64,000 nt of DNA from Colletotrichum lupini (taxonomy: Eukaryota; Ascomycota; Sordariomycetes; Glomerellales; Glomerellaceae). Shown here in pieces: positions 11,945 through 24,823 of the stretch. The notes under the pieces are model-generated. The model had not been told where the DNA came from, did no database searches, and saw only the letters and a program-made list of their open reading frames with translations. The stretch spans positions 2,232,001 through 2,296,000 of the forward strand of contig NC_064682.1 of assembly GCF_023278565.1 (NCBI RefSeq). Reading direction: 5' to 3'. The translations under genes and the position numbers were made by a program. Every line of letters starts with the position of its first letter. Position 1 is the first letter of the stretch.

Positions 11945-12820
11945 ATGGCTTTCCATGACCGTAAGTACCCGACAATCTCACCTCCCTGGGCAAATAGTCC
12001 TACTTCAAGACAACATGCTGACATTCCATCGTCATGGATAAAGAGAACAAGTTCCTTTATGCCCTGAGCTCTAACCAAGCTTGGGCTGGGTACAAATCAC
12101 ACCAGAATCCTGCTTTCTTCAAGAACCTTGCCTCGGGGCAGTCGCCTTCAATCTGTAAGTTCATCTGCAATGCCAGCGTCCTCCTTAAGCTCTGATGCTA
12201 ACGCATGTCGACACAAAGTGTGGCTAGGATGCTCTGATTCTCGTGTTCCCGAGACAACAATCTTGGGTCTCCAACCCGGCGACGTCTTCGTCCATCGCAA
12301 CATCGCCAACATCGTAGCCCCCACAGACATCAACACCTCGGCCGTCATCGAGTACGCTGTTGCCCACCTCAAGGTTAAGCACGTCGTGCTCTGCGGTCAC
12401 TCAGCCTGCGGCGGTGCCAAGGCGGCGTTGGGCGACTCCCGTGTCGGAGGCGTGCTCGATACCTGGCTCACTCCCTTGAAGACAGTCCGCGCTCAAAACG
12501 CAAAGGAGCTCGACGCCATCAAGAATGAGGACCACAAGGCTGTCCGTATCGCAGAGATGAACGTCGAGACTGGTGTCAATGTGCTCATGGCCAACTTCAC
12601 CGTTCAGGAGGCTATCAAAGAGCGAGGCATGACTGTCCACGGCTGCATCTTCGACATCGCGAGTGGCCGTATCCGCGACCTTGGGTTCGGAACCATGGGC
12701 CCGGGTGCCACTCGGAACGGCATTATCAAGAACGGAGGTGGAGAAGAGGAGATCGTCCGCGGTCAACACGCTCAGCTCGTGTTCCGTGACAGCGGAGACG
12801 CCCACATGCAGGTCCGTTGA
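11945..12820 (+). CDS. NCE103: beta-carbonic anhydrase
   Basis: Zinc enzyme interconverting CO2 and bicarbonate, supplying bicarbonate to carboxylases. Exons 11945-11960, 12044-12154 and 12219-12820 give 242 aa. Zinc ligands and dyad are visible: C47 with D49/R51 in CSDSR, and H103 and C106 in CGHSACGG. The core continues through TSAVIEYAVAHL and VLMANFTVQEA, with HGCIFDIASG near the C-terminus. The first exon encodes MAFHD and joins to QNKFLYALS. The ATG at 11945 has a good context (CACAATGG). A second in-frame ATG at 12034 (MDKENKFLY) lies within what this model treats as intron 1, so a transcript starting later would give a slightly different N-terminus. No targeting peptide is obvious. 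The symbol is by orthology to the yeast gene. Confidence 0.93.
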
Positions 12821-13294
12821 GGGTGGAAAGAACGGCAAAGCGATGATGATGTAACACCAATGGTGCCGTCTAGACACGGTGACCACTTGTCTGAAGATAG
12901 CCTTTGAGGGGCGATGTTTGATTTCCAACTTCGGGTTTCCATTCTTGTACTGAAATTTATGCGAGGCGCAGGAAACGGAATGACAGGCAAAATCAAGGCC
13001 ACAAAGTCATACAAAGATATCAAGGGGCGTAATAGGTCTTTGAGTTCATGTGATAATAATAGGGGTATTTTCCCAGTTCTCTAAAGAGCCATGTATGAAC
13101 AGAGCCGTCTTGGGATTCCTGGAAACGTGAAATGGTATCCTTGCCAACGTGCTCGCCTCAACCCGGCGTAGATTCATGGGAATGAGAAATCGAAGGAGAC
13201 AGAGATTCTTTTATCCTGCCCTAAGCCATGCCCAGTCCCTTGAAATCAGATATTAAGCCTCATCAAATCGTATTCTCCTAGAGTGCGTGGAGAA
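12821..13294. other. convergent 3' region, carbonic anhydrase / NTF2
   Basis: 474 bp between two convergent stop codons. It holds both 3' UTRs. No gene or RNA was recognised. Confidence 0.5.
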
Positions 13295-14145
13295 TTATGC
13301 ACCGTAGACAAGCTTGAAAATGTCGTTGTAGACGAAGTAACTGCCAGAGGCAGGATCACGCAGAAGCTGGAAAGCCTGAGTGTAGTTCATGGGGCGCTGC
13401 TCCTCATCGACCTATTTTTCTTGGGTTAGATAAGAGTTGCAACGGTAGAACAGCCGCAGGGCATGTCATATACGTACCAGAAGCTGGCCAGTGACGAGGA
13501 TGATAATGCCGCCATCGGCGGTGGGCTGGGCGTCGAGGGTGGTGACCTGGTGCTTGACCTTCTCGAAGGGCAGGGACTATTGCAAAGGGGTCAGTGAGGG
13601 GACTGCAGGCGGCGCATTGAATTTGCGCATTCTCATTGGGAGTACACACGGTGAGCTTCTCAACGATGGAGTTGACACCAAGGGAAGAAGCAGACTCGAA
13701 AGTCAGCATAGAGTGCTCCCGCTATTATTATTATCGTTGTCAGTGAATGCCCGGATGACTATGTAGCAGTAGATTTCTCACGTAGAGGCTGGCAAGTCCC
13801 TTGCGGTCCGAGTCGAACTGGTTGTAGTAGAACTCGATGAACTGCTCTGTTTGCGTTGTGGAGGCCGTCAGTGTCTTCTTTGTCGAAGAAGGGCAAGCAA
13901 ACGGCATTGCGGTGCGGGCTATCTCGGCTATCGAGTATGGAAACACTTACTTGCGATTTCCTCGAAGTCTGCGAAAAGGCATCGGTTAGCTATCTATCTA
14001 TTTTCTTGGTCTGATGAAGCGCAAAAAAAAGGACGAAAACATCATGGAGATGCGGGGCAGCACACAGAGCGAGCGCACGCGCAAAGACAACAGCTACAGC
14101 AGTGACGGGGACGGTTGAGTGCACATCTTACTTACTGTTCGCCAT
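13295..14145 (-). CDS. NTF2: nuclear transport factor 2
   Basis: Small homodimeric carrier that returns Ran-GDP to the nucleus and binds FxFG nucleoporins. Six exons (14136-14145, 13951-13968, 13782-13846, 13650-13721, 13478-13576, 13295-13411) give 126 aa, the usual NTF2 size. The first exon is 10 nt and the second 18 nt. The reading is MANNFEEIAKQFIEFYY, then SMLTFESASSLG, KLTSLPFEKV, LLVDEEQRPMNYTQ and a C-terminus SYFVYNDIFKLVYGA, all characteristic of NTF2. Every junction has GT/AG and keeps frame. Five introns in a gene this small mean that automatic predictors often miss the first two exons. Convergent with the carbonic anhydrase gene. Confidence 0.95.
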
Positions 14146-15906
14146 TTTGTCTGATTTGGAAAAGGGATAGGTGTGTTGAAGACGAGGGGGTTTCGGGTCG
14201 GAAGGAGGGGTCGGTTTGTTTACGGTGGGTTTGAAGCGATCGAGACTTTTGTCGGAGGAGAGCTTTCGCCGGTCGCCAGGCTGAGCAACGAAGGAGGGGT
14301 GGTGGGCAAAGAGGGGGGACTAACACAATCGAATGGCAGGGGCGCGGCGCACAGCACACACGCAATGGAAGGCGGGAGGCTAAGGTACCTTGCCTTGTGT
14401 GCTTGGGCACTTGGTCACTGTGGTCAGGTACCTAACGTCACCTGTCGGGCAACTTCCTGGTTTTAGGCATAGGGCAGTGCCTACCTGGTCTTTGGGTTTG
14501 GGTGCCCAGTATTAATGGTGGGGTTCTGGACTTCTGACACCTGTGACCTACTGGGCAACCGCTTCGACTGTCAGCATGCGATTGTGCAAGTGTTATGTGG
14601 TAGATACTGGCATAAATAGCGGGGTGATTCTTGTTTCGAGGGATAGATGCAGCTAAACAGTTCTTGATGGGGAGCCGCCATCTGCCTAAGGCTCAACTCA
14701 ACTGTCTCCATCATCTGAAGTAAGCGAGCCCGTTCCGCATGGGCCGTGCACCACCGAGACCTTGACTACAAAAATCTTTTCTGTCTCTCTCCAGTCGCGG
14801 CTTTTTCCCTCACTTCGATATAAAGGACGAACCAAACCGAGTATCGATCTCTTTTGAGAATCTCAATTGTCGACTATATCAGAGTACTCAAATCGTTCAT
14901 GGTATCTCCTGCGCATCCTGCCTTCAGGCGACACGAGGGCTTTACCTCGGATTTTTACTCACTTCACTACATTCTGTTCACAGAATTTTCCCTGCTCGGT
15001 AAGCATTTGATCTCATTTTTTCTTAACAAATATGACCCCATCGCGGGTTGCTACGTTGATGATCAACTCTTCCATTAAGAACGGCCAACAGAATATACTA
15101 TGTTGATTCAATTTATCAAGCTCAACAGTCTGAATGTAGCTTTGAAGCAAAACTTAATCAAGCGCTTGTTAGCACGAAAGCACTAGCTAACCTGGATATC
15201 AATAGATCCCTTAACCTTCACTTTGATTGATGAACCTGCTAGATTAGGAAGGACTGTACCATGTACACCCATGTAGAAACAATGAACATGGACTACGAGA
15301 ATTACTGTCTGTTTGAGCATGCTGGCCTGTTGTTTGGTGATATCTTTCCTTCATCGTCTTCCGAGTTGCTCGACGAGCGACATGGAGTGCTGCTCCGAGG
15401 ACGTGGAGGTGACTCTCACGTCGGACCAACTGCTCGTTGGTCGCGAGCGGCTGAGTGACTCATGTGTGCCGAAGCGTCAATCTCGAATAAAGCCAGGGAA
15501 TTGCAGATGCTCTACTCTTGTCTATTGCTTCTTAATGACGTTAGCAGCCTATGCAAAGAAAGTGTCGACACTCTCTATGAGCCAGCTCCTGCCATCCTTA
15601 TGTTGAACATACATCTAGACGTTGGCATGCCACACTGTTTCCTTAAAAAACATATCATGGAGTAGTCCCACAATCGTGACCATCGCGGCCGCTAGAGAAC
15701 AATATGGGCAAGGTCGTACTTAACCACCCCATATACTCAAATCGGAGGCGGTCAAGAGACCAAAATAGAACATCCAATCCTTCAAGGTAGGCATGGGGTA
15801 CTGTAATGTCCCGGAATAGATATCATTGTGAACGTTAAGGGGAATATAATGTTTTCGGCCCCCAGGCATGTCATACCTCGATGATATCTCCATCAGCAAA
15901 ACTTAA
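14146..15906. other. intergenic region NTF2 / tRNA-Leu
   Basis: 1.76 kb without a recognisable gene. A TATA-like element (GATATAAAGG) lies at about 14817-14826. An ATG at 14899 opens a short hydrophobic frame (MVSPAHPAFRRHEG) that reaches a GTAAGC donor near 15000, so a small orphan gene is possible but unsupported. TACCT/AGGTACC words occur near 14384-14434. ORFs at 15244-15665 overlap one another and show no coding character. Confidence 0.4.
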
Positions 15907-15988
15907 TGACAAGAGTGGGATTCGAACCCACGCCAATTACTTGACTAGCACCTGAAGCTAGCGCCTTAGACCGCTCGGCCATCTTGCC
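15907..15988 (-). tRNA. tRNA-Leu (anticodon CAG)
   Basis: On the minus strand the sequence folds as a class II tRNA. The acceptor stem is GGCAAGA with TCTTGTC (one G-U) and discriminator A. The anticodon stem CTAGC/GCTAG encloses the loop TTCAGGT, so the anticodon is CAG. A 13-nt variable arm and a T arm GTGGG-TTCGAAT-CCCAC follow. Length is 82 nt with no intron. It lies about 200 bp downstream of the GH43 gene, on the same strand. Its sequence creates the well-known false peptide MAERSKALASGAS in one frame. Confidence 0.96.
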
Positions 15989-16190
15989 GTTGTTATTGTA
16001 ATTTGCCAGTGAAAGCATATGATTCACCAGGTCAGTTTGCTGGCGTGAATGTGTACTCGCGATCTTGATCACCGAAGAGAACGAGAGTTTGGAAAGATTG
16101 CTGTGTACAAGGACCAGTACAGAGAATCTACTTGTAGCTTCCTTTTTAAACATATCCAACTTTTGAAAAGTCCGATCTGATTGGTGATTC

Positions 16191-18492
<2,302 letters not shown>

Positions 18493-19479
18493 AATGTCTA
18501 CTATAATGCAAGTGACATGCCCTTCTCTCCAAGATATGACACTCAGTAGTTACATTCGAGACTAGATGGGCGACTTATAGGCGAACTAGAAGGCCATGGT
18601 AATCGCATCAAACATGCTCGGGATATCTGCCAACGAACAAGCCTAGCTCGAGTCCCCGCATCGTCGGTACAGGGTGACATCATCCGGGTAAATAGCAGGC
18701 ATAGGATAAATGAAGAGAGGCTCGATCGTAGATTTGTCTAGCATTCACCCGGGGCCGTATAGTCCTCTCATCGAATATATTCTGCATGGGTTTGTGGGTC
18801 TAGGAGGATCGTCTGGGGCATTAAGCATGATGGCGATCCGGGAAATACGCGACCGGGAGGAGAGGAGCAGGTGGGAGGAGGGGGCGGGGTGAAATGGAGA
18901 ATACCAGGCCAGTGATACGTTACTAGTATGCAGGGCAAGGAAAGAGGCAACGTGGACATCGAGAAACTGACCCCATGGGCAGGATGTGGTTTTCACGGGG
19001 GCCATCGCTACCTACAAGGAGATCTGCCGCCGAGCCGTTGTGTAGAGGTATTGTCTCCATGCATCGCGACGAGAGCGAGATGAAGAGTCGTTGTTTTTGA
19101 CCGTCGAATTGCATGCAGTCTATATTCTGTGTGTCCCGAGGCCCAGAAATGCAATGGCCGTCGCATTCAGCCTATACAACAGGCACCATTGCCTGCAAAA
19201 GGAGTTGAAACCAGAGTTCGTGTAACGGCATGAGTTGTTTACTTCAGTAATGCATCTCCCTTAGCAACGCCGTGCCTCTTTCATCAACGGAGATCGGGGT
19301 GTGCCTCCTAAACGCCATCTACCTTATGCAGAGCAGCCGTATTGACCGTCTCGCTCGATCTGCACCGACATCTTTCTCTCCCTGGCCTGTTGCCTCCATC
19401 CTGGCGCGGTGCCACACTCGCCGCCCAACCTTGGAGGACTACCGGTCCCATAAGTACGAATCGTTTTCCAAACCAAGTC
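18493..19479. other. intergenic region GH43 / CK2 beta
   Basis: 987 bp. It contains the GH43 promoter side and the 3' UTR of the CK2 beta gene. A few random short ORFs occur. No RNA gene or conserved exon was seen. Confidence 0.45.
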
Positions 19480-20640
19480 CTAAAGCTCCGACTCTGCACC
19501 GTTCGTCTCCACTGCCATCGGGCTGCCATTCTGCGCCTGGCGTTGCGTTGCACGGAGGCGCGCATTGCCAGGAGCACGGCGACGGGGCGTAGGCCGGCCG
19601 TTGCCGTTCAAGTTCTCCTCGTCATCGTCTGAATCGGGGTGTCCATCCGCGTACAGGCGCGCCTCGTCCAGTTCGGTCATGCTATCCGGCCTGTCCCTCA
19701 ACCACTGCATCCGAGGGCCTGATTTTGCAATCTCGGAAACGCGGAAGCCGTAAATACGGGGCTCATATATACGTCCAGCGCCCAGGCCCGGTGCAATGTT
19801 CTTAGCGTACATGCCATTGATCATCTCGAGCGAATCATCGTTAATACGAGCGCCGCCGCTGCTGAGAACCTCGGCCCCACGCTTAGTGAGGTCGTATTCC
19901 GGGAATGTGAGGAGGAAGAGGGCGCCAAAGGTACGGCCGAAGAAGGCACCGTCGACGGTTTGGAAACGGCTGTTAGGAGGGACGTAGACGTCGAGGCAGG
20001 AAGGGCAAAACAGCTTCACGGTGTCTTCGCCGGGAATATCAGAGAGACCGACAGGGAGTGTTCTCGCTTGATCGCAGTTGGTACGGGGGCAGCAGCCGAA
20101 ATGGCCCAACTCATACTTCTCGCTCATCTGTTGAATGCCCGCCCTCGAGCAAATGAATCGCTGATGAATCAAGCCGTAAAGCATCTCGGAGGAAGACTCG
20201 ATAACACTTAGGTCGCTAGCCATGCGGCTATGTTGTCTCCGGTCGTGTCTGGGGCCGAGTCGGTCTTGATCTCCCGAGTCGTTCTCGTCTTCGTCTTCAT
20301 CCTCCTCCTCCTCTTCGTCCTCGTCCTCTTCAGGCTCCACATCAAGGATCATCTATGCAGGTCAGGTCAGCATTGACGTCTATCGCGCAGCCTGGGGGCT
20401 GAAAAGGTCGCTTGAGCTCCCAATCTCCAGAAGAACAAAAGAAAAAAGAAAATCTAAGCGAGAAAGAGACAGCCTGCGTACCTCGAGTGCCTCCTTGTAC
20501 ATCGCGACCTGATTCTGCAGGCCAGTGAGGTTGAAGTCATCCTCGATGAACTCCTCAGAAACCTCAGCGAAGTATTCATGGCCAAGGAGAGAGCAAAAGG
20601 AAGATATCCAAGACTCCGGGGCCCCCGAAGAGGTGGACAT
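19480..20640 (-). CDS. CKB1: casein kinase II regulatory (beta) subunit
   Basis: Regulatory dimer of protein kinase CK2, controlling substrate choice of the catalytic alpha subunit. Exons 20482-20640 and 19480-20352 give 343 aa. The N-terminus carries SSFCSLLGHEYFAEV and DDFNLTGLQNQV. The zinc ribbon Cys residues are C141, C146, C169 and C172, with the 5-23-3 spacing of the family (CPRTNC, CPSC), around GLSDIPGE. The C-terminal PRIYGFRVSE helix region is followed by a long Arg/Gln-rich tail. Between residues 60 and 77 an acidic Glu/Asp run (EPEEDEDEEEEEDEDED) expands the loop that is short in animals; yeast and fungal subunits carry comparable acidic loops. Divergent from the JmjC gene. Confidence 0.96.
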
Positions 20641-21359
20641 GTCGTCGAGGTAATCCAAGGTGATGGTATTGACGGGGTGTCGTTTAAAAATGGGTTGGGT
20701 TGCGACGCGGGCAAGCACGCGCGATACAGTCGTCGGATGGAGGACAGCGATGGTCTCCGAACAGCTGCTTTGGATATCGATGGTCTCCCAGCAGGGGCGC
20801 AAAGGTGGCGGGGTAGTTGGGGGGCGTGACGGGTCAAGTGCGGCGCATGTCGAGCGCGAAGGACGATGGGGAAGTTCCGAGATCGAGGAATGGTTTCGCG
20901 AGCGGTCGGATGTCGTGTACTGAGCAGACTTGAGTTGCGATACAGAGAAATATTTCCCCGTCCTTTTTTTCTGGCGGCAGGGGAGAGAAGCGGTATTTGG
21001 AGCCTCTCAGCAAAAGCTGTAGTTGTGGTGGGTGGGCTGTGGACTGCGGTGCCTCACGAAGCCCAGCCCGCTGAGATTACGTCCAATCACTTTTCTGGTC
21101 TGTGCGCACTCCATCGGTCCTTCGGTGAGCGGGCCTCTAGTTGTTCCCTTCGCCGATCTTCTCGGTGAGGGTACTCCTTCTCGCTTCCACTGATTCATTG
21201 CTACTCACCGAGACGTATGTGTCTAGGTACGTAGCCATGTCAAATCAAGTCGAATTGCTCGCCCATCACTGCTCTTCTTAGCTTGTTGATGGATCGTTCT
21301 ATGATACATCACAATTCTTGTTCTCGTTTATTTACTTTAAGACTATGGTCCTTCAGTAG
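20641..21359. other. divergent intergenic region CK2 beta / JmjC
   Basis: 719 bp between two divergent starts, presumably both promoters. The minus-strand frame that continues upstream of the CK2 beta start (to 20802) has no family sequence. No other gene was recognised. Confidence 0.45.
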
Positions 21360-22406
21360 ATGCTCTCAGACATGAGGCTTCTTGCCCGCGGCTGTTGCCA
21401 CGCGCTCACTTCATTTAGGCCCCCCCAAATTCGACGTGGGTTTTCAACATTACACTCGGTAGAAGCTACAAAATCTCCATTCGAGGTAGTCAATATCGAA
21501 GAATTTCGAAGATCTTCATTCACACAAGAAAAACCTCTCCTATTTGGCCAGTCCTCCAACCCTGCTCAGCAGAGTTCCTTCTCGGCATCTTCAAAATGGT
21601 TCGCCCAAACTCAAGACGCTAACCAGAAACCCACCGCCAAATTCACTCCCTATATGAACCAATTCGCCCACCACATGTTCCCATACGAGTTCATAAGTCC
21701 TCAGATCGCCGACGATTCTAGAGTTTTAGTGAACACAACACAACTGTTTCTTGCATGGCTCGCGTCTGATCCGGATCCCATGGGTGCAGTGCTAGCAGGC
21801 ATCGTCCACGCAGCATCCCACCCAGATGCCTCGGAGCCAAAGTTCTCGTCATTCGTTGCTCCCCTGCAACTCCTTCTCAAGGCTGCGGAATTCAACAGCC
21901 TGCACGAGAAGAAGATCAAGCAGCTTTACATAGCCCAGGCTCAACTCCCGGACCTACCTCTAGAACTCCAGGAAGACCTGCCTGTCCCACGCATTGTCTT
22001 GGAAGCCGGTAAAGGCGACGTATACAATTCGAGCTTGTGGCTTGGGCTGGAGCCGACATATACCCCGCTACACCGCGATCCGAACCCTAATTTATTCTGT
22101 CAACTTGTTGGCAGCAAAACAGTCCGCCTGCTACCGCCGTCATCTGGCGATCGGTTGTATCGTCAGATACAGGCTCAGCTTCAGCAGTCGGGGAGTAGTC
22201 GCATCAGATCGACGGAAATGATGGAGGGCCGCGAGAGGGTAGCAATGAACACAGCTGTCTGGGGATCGGAGAGCCACGCGGATATTACAGAGGCTCAATT
22301 GGGCCCTGGAAATGCTCTCTTCATCCCCAAAGGTTGGTGGCATAGTGTCAAGAGTAGACATCATGATGGGAGGTTGAATGCCTCCGTGAATTGGTGGTTC
22401 AGGTAG
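21360..22406 (+). CDS. JmjC/cupin-8 family 2-oxoglutarate Fe(II) oxygenase, presumed mitochondrial
   Basis: Single-exon gene of 348 aa. The iron-binding facial triad is visible: H238 and D240 in PLHRDPNPNLF and H328 in PKGWWHSVKS. Both lie in the double-stranded beta-helix context of the JmjC/cupin-8 hydroxylases (relatives of JMJD5, FIH and TYW5). The ending SVNWWFR is also typical. The N-terminal 30 residues are Arg-rich, lack acidic residues after position 4 and contain RRGFSTLHS, which reads like a mitochondrial presequence with a cleavage site. A second in-frame ATG at 21372 would keep that presequence. The substrate is unknown; protein or RNA hydroxylation is inferred from relatives only. 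No intron is needed. Confidence 0.8.
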   Translation: MLSDMRLLARGCCHALTSFRPPQIRRGFSTLHSVEATKSPFEVVNIEEFRRSSFTQEKPLLFGQSSNPAQQSSFSASSKWFAQTQDANQKPTAKFTPYMNQFAHHMFPYEFISPQIADDSRVLVNTTQLFLAWLASDPDPMGAVLAGIVHAASHPDASEPKFSSFVAPLQLLLKAAEFNSLHEKKIKQLYIAQAQLPDLPLELQEDLPVPRIVLEAGKGDVYNSSLWLGLEPTYTPLHRDPNPNLFCQLVGSKTVRLLPPSSGDRLYRQIQAQLQQSGSSRIRSTEMMEGRERVAMNTAVWGSESHADITEAQLGPGNALFIPKGWWHSVKSRHHDGRLNASVNWWFR

Positions 22407-22772
22407 TCAAAAGAAGACTCGAAAGGGTGTCCAAAGCTTTAGCTCATAAGAGGCTTTTTGTGTCTCTGTAATTAATCTGTTAAGACTTTGTCTGCGTACA
22501 AACGGTCTGACTTGGTGATACCTCACGTGTACTGGTGTACTTCCCCAACTTGTACTGGCCAATAAGCAACAATCTAAAGGCAGAAAAGATACCTCAAACT
22601 ATTATAACATTTAAACGTCACAGTTTGCTTCTACTCAATGTCTGAGAATTTCCACAAATGACACGCGATTAGACAAAGGTGCAGGATTCTAGACCTAAGT
22701 GCTGTGCGGAGCAAGCGGGCATTAATCATTGTTAGTTTAGGTTAAGAAGGTCAGCAATCAGCCCCACATCAA
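22407..22772. other. 3' region of JmjC gene and tRNA 5' flank
   Basis: 366 bp. It presumably holds the 3' UTR of the JmjC gene and the upstream flank of the tRNA. Nothing else was seen. Confidence 0.45.
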
Positions 22773-22844
22773 AGCACAATAGCTCAGGGGTAGAGCGCTG
22801 GGCTCATAACCCAGAGGTCCCTGGATCGAAACCAGGTTGTGCTA
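22773..22844 (+). tRNA. initiator tRNA-Met (CAT)
   Basis: 72-nt tRNA with a perfect 7-bp acceptor stem AGCACAA/TTGTGCT and discriminator A. D stem GCTC/GAGC. Anticodon stem CTGGG/CCCAG with loop CTCATAA. T arm CCTGG-ATCGAAA-CCAGG. Three eukaryotic initiator features are present: an A1:U72 first pair, three consecutive G:C pairs next to the anticodon loop, and A54/A60 in the T loop (ATCGAAA in place of TTCGAAT). This makes it the initiator, not the elongator. No intron. A T-run lies shortly downstream (22857-22862), suitable for Pol III termination. Confidence 0.95.
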
Positions 22845-23099
22845 ATTCTTTTGTAGCTTTTTTGCTGTTGAAGTATACTTTTTGATCATTTAGACCATGA
22901 TGGACCAAAGAATGATGTTTTGCATTCTTTTCTTTCGACCGGGGGTGCAGACATGCGACAGTGGTCCTTACCCGTTATCGATGATCCTCCGGAAGCAACG
23001 TCGTGTCCCCTATCCCATCCTCTGACTTACTTGCCTTCAATAGTTTCAAAAGTGACCACCAAAGGGAACGAGAACCCTCAAAAGCGGAAGATTGATAGC

Positions 23100-24823
23100 T
23101 TAAAATTCGACATCAGGTCTACGTTGTAAAAAACAGGGCAGGCCGTCCTTCATCGGCAAGGTAAGACTACTCTTGCTGACTCTCGTCGAGTCATCGACTC
23201 TCACGCAATCAAAGAGACCAGCTACGGTAGCAATTACTTGCACGGCAATGATCTCAGCCATTTTCTTCCCCAAACATGTTCTTGGCCCGCCGTTGAAGAC
23301 TGGGAATTCGGAGGTGCTCTTGTTGATGACTTTACCGTCGACCAGCCATCGCTCGGGCCGGAACTGGTCCGCATCAGAGCCCCATGTGGTGCGCGAGCGG
23401 TTCATCGCCCAGGTGCACCAGACAATGACGGAGTTCTGGGGTAGAAAGGTGCCGTCTGGTAGCGTTGTCGCCTGAACAGCCTGTTTGATTTCGAAAGGGA
23501 TCGGTGGGAAGATGCGCAGCGCTTCGTAAAAGACTGAGAAGACGTACGGCATCGTATTCGGGTTACCCCGTTCCGCAATGGCTTTCTCAAGGGAGTCCTC
23601 CTCACTTTGCTGTTTAATGTCGTCGACCTCCTCGCGGATCTTGGCTACAACCTCCGGGTACTGCATGAGCAGGTAGAATGTCCACGTCAGAGCCTGCGCC
23701 GTGGTATCTTTGCCTGCCGAGAGGTAATTCAGCGCGGCATCGGCAACCAGCTGCTCGTCTCCAATGGTGTCTAGCAATGACTGGACTAAACTGCCGGATA
23801 TGTTGTCGAGCCTGTCGCTCCCCAGATCTTTTGAGACGTCTGGCGCGGTTTTGGGAGACGCTTTTCTGTCCGTCATCGCACTGGAGACTATGCTCTGTCC
23901 AAAGGATTTTACGACAGAGATGGATTTCCTCAGACGTGCTCCTGTGAGGATCTCTGTGAGGAACCACATTGGATTCTGGAACCGCTTTGCAGTCGCACCT
24001 GATGCGTAGTCGAAGGACAGGCCAAACGTGTCTTCTGCGTGCATTTCCATCTATGTCATGTGTTAGACGGAGCAATGAGAAGGACAGAATGGACTGTGAG
24101 AAGCATGCCAACATACGTTGTAAGCCATCTTGCCCATGAGTTGGGTCGTGATTTCGTGGAAGACTGCCTGCAAGTCCACCACATCATTACCTGACTGGCT
24201 TCCAAGGTAGGCGACACTCTGAGATAGATACTGTGGCAACGCCACGTCTGTGAGAACTCTCAGGTTCGAGGTATTGAGGAAATTGAGGCCGGCCTTTCTC
24301 TGGACCTTCCACAGGTCGCCATCAACATTGATTATGCCATTACCTGTGGCCCGTAAGCGGAGTGATCATCAATACCGAGAGGCACTAAGACTCACCAAAC
24401 AAGTCCCTCGATCTCCCATTGAAGAATTCCCCCTTGGCAAATATGCCCTCGTTCTTGAAGACGTATTCTAGGTTCTTGGGATCGCTGATGATGGCCCCTG
24501 GAGGTAGACTGGGAACAGAGATTTGCAGCGTTTCATAGCCGTAAAGTTGTTCACACTTGGTGAACCAGTCGAATAGCTTCTGGCGATCTCTGAGGAAGAT
24601 GATGCCATTTCCGGCGAGCGGCAGTGTATTAGGAGGTCGTCTAGGCCAAAGTCAATGTTCAACCAAACGGTGTATTCAATAGGTAGCTCAACAGGCTTGA
24701 AAGTTGGTGAACTGACCGTAATGGGACGCCATTCCTCCTCAGCTTTGGCTGACCAAAGATGGCGTATATTAGGAGTGAGATCGCAACCACTACGACGGCT
24801 GCTGAGGCATTGACCAGGGCCAT
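23100..24823 (-). CDS. cytochrome P450 monooxygenase
   Basis: Heme-thiolate monooxygenase, ER membrane anchored. Exons 24717-24823, 24396-24640, 24117-24343 and 23100-24050 keep frame and give 509 aa, normal for microsomal P450s. A hydrophobic anchor (VNASAAVVVVAISLLIYAIF) spans about residues 4-23, followed by basic residues and the proline hinge RRPPNTLPLAG. The I-helix motif AGKDTT is at about 305-310, EALR (ExxR) at 369-372, FRPERW at 423-428, and the heme loop FNGGPRTCLG with Cys about 452. The conserved WKVQRKAGLNFL lies in exon 3. It resembles the fungal P450 clade that includes fatty-acid and alkane hydroxylases, but the subfamily and substrate cannot be assigned. No secondary-metabolite backbone gene lies nearby. 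Divergent from the methyltransferase-like gene. Confidence 0.92.

Noticed and set aside
22773..22844. Elongator tRNA-Met starting at 22774
   Set aside because: Starting one base earlier gives a perfect acceptor stem with A1:U72 and a normal A73, and the T loop has the initiator form ATCGAAA.
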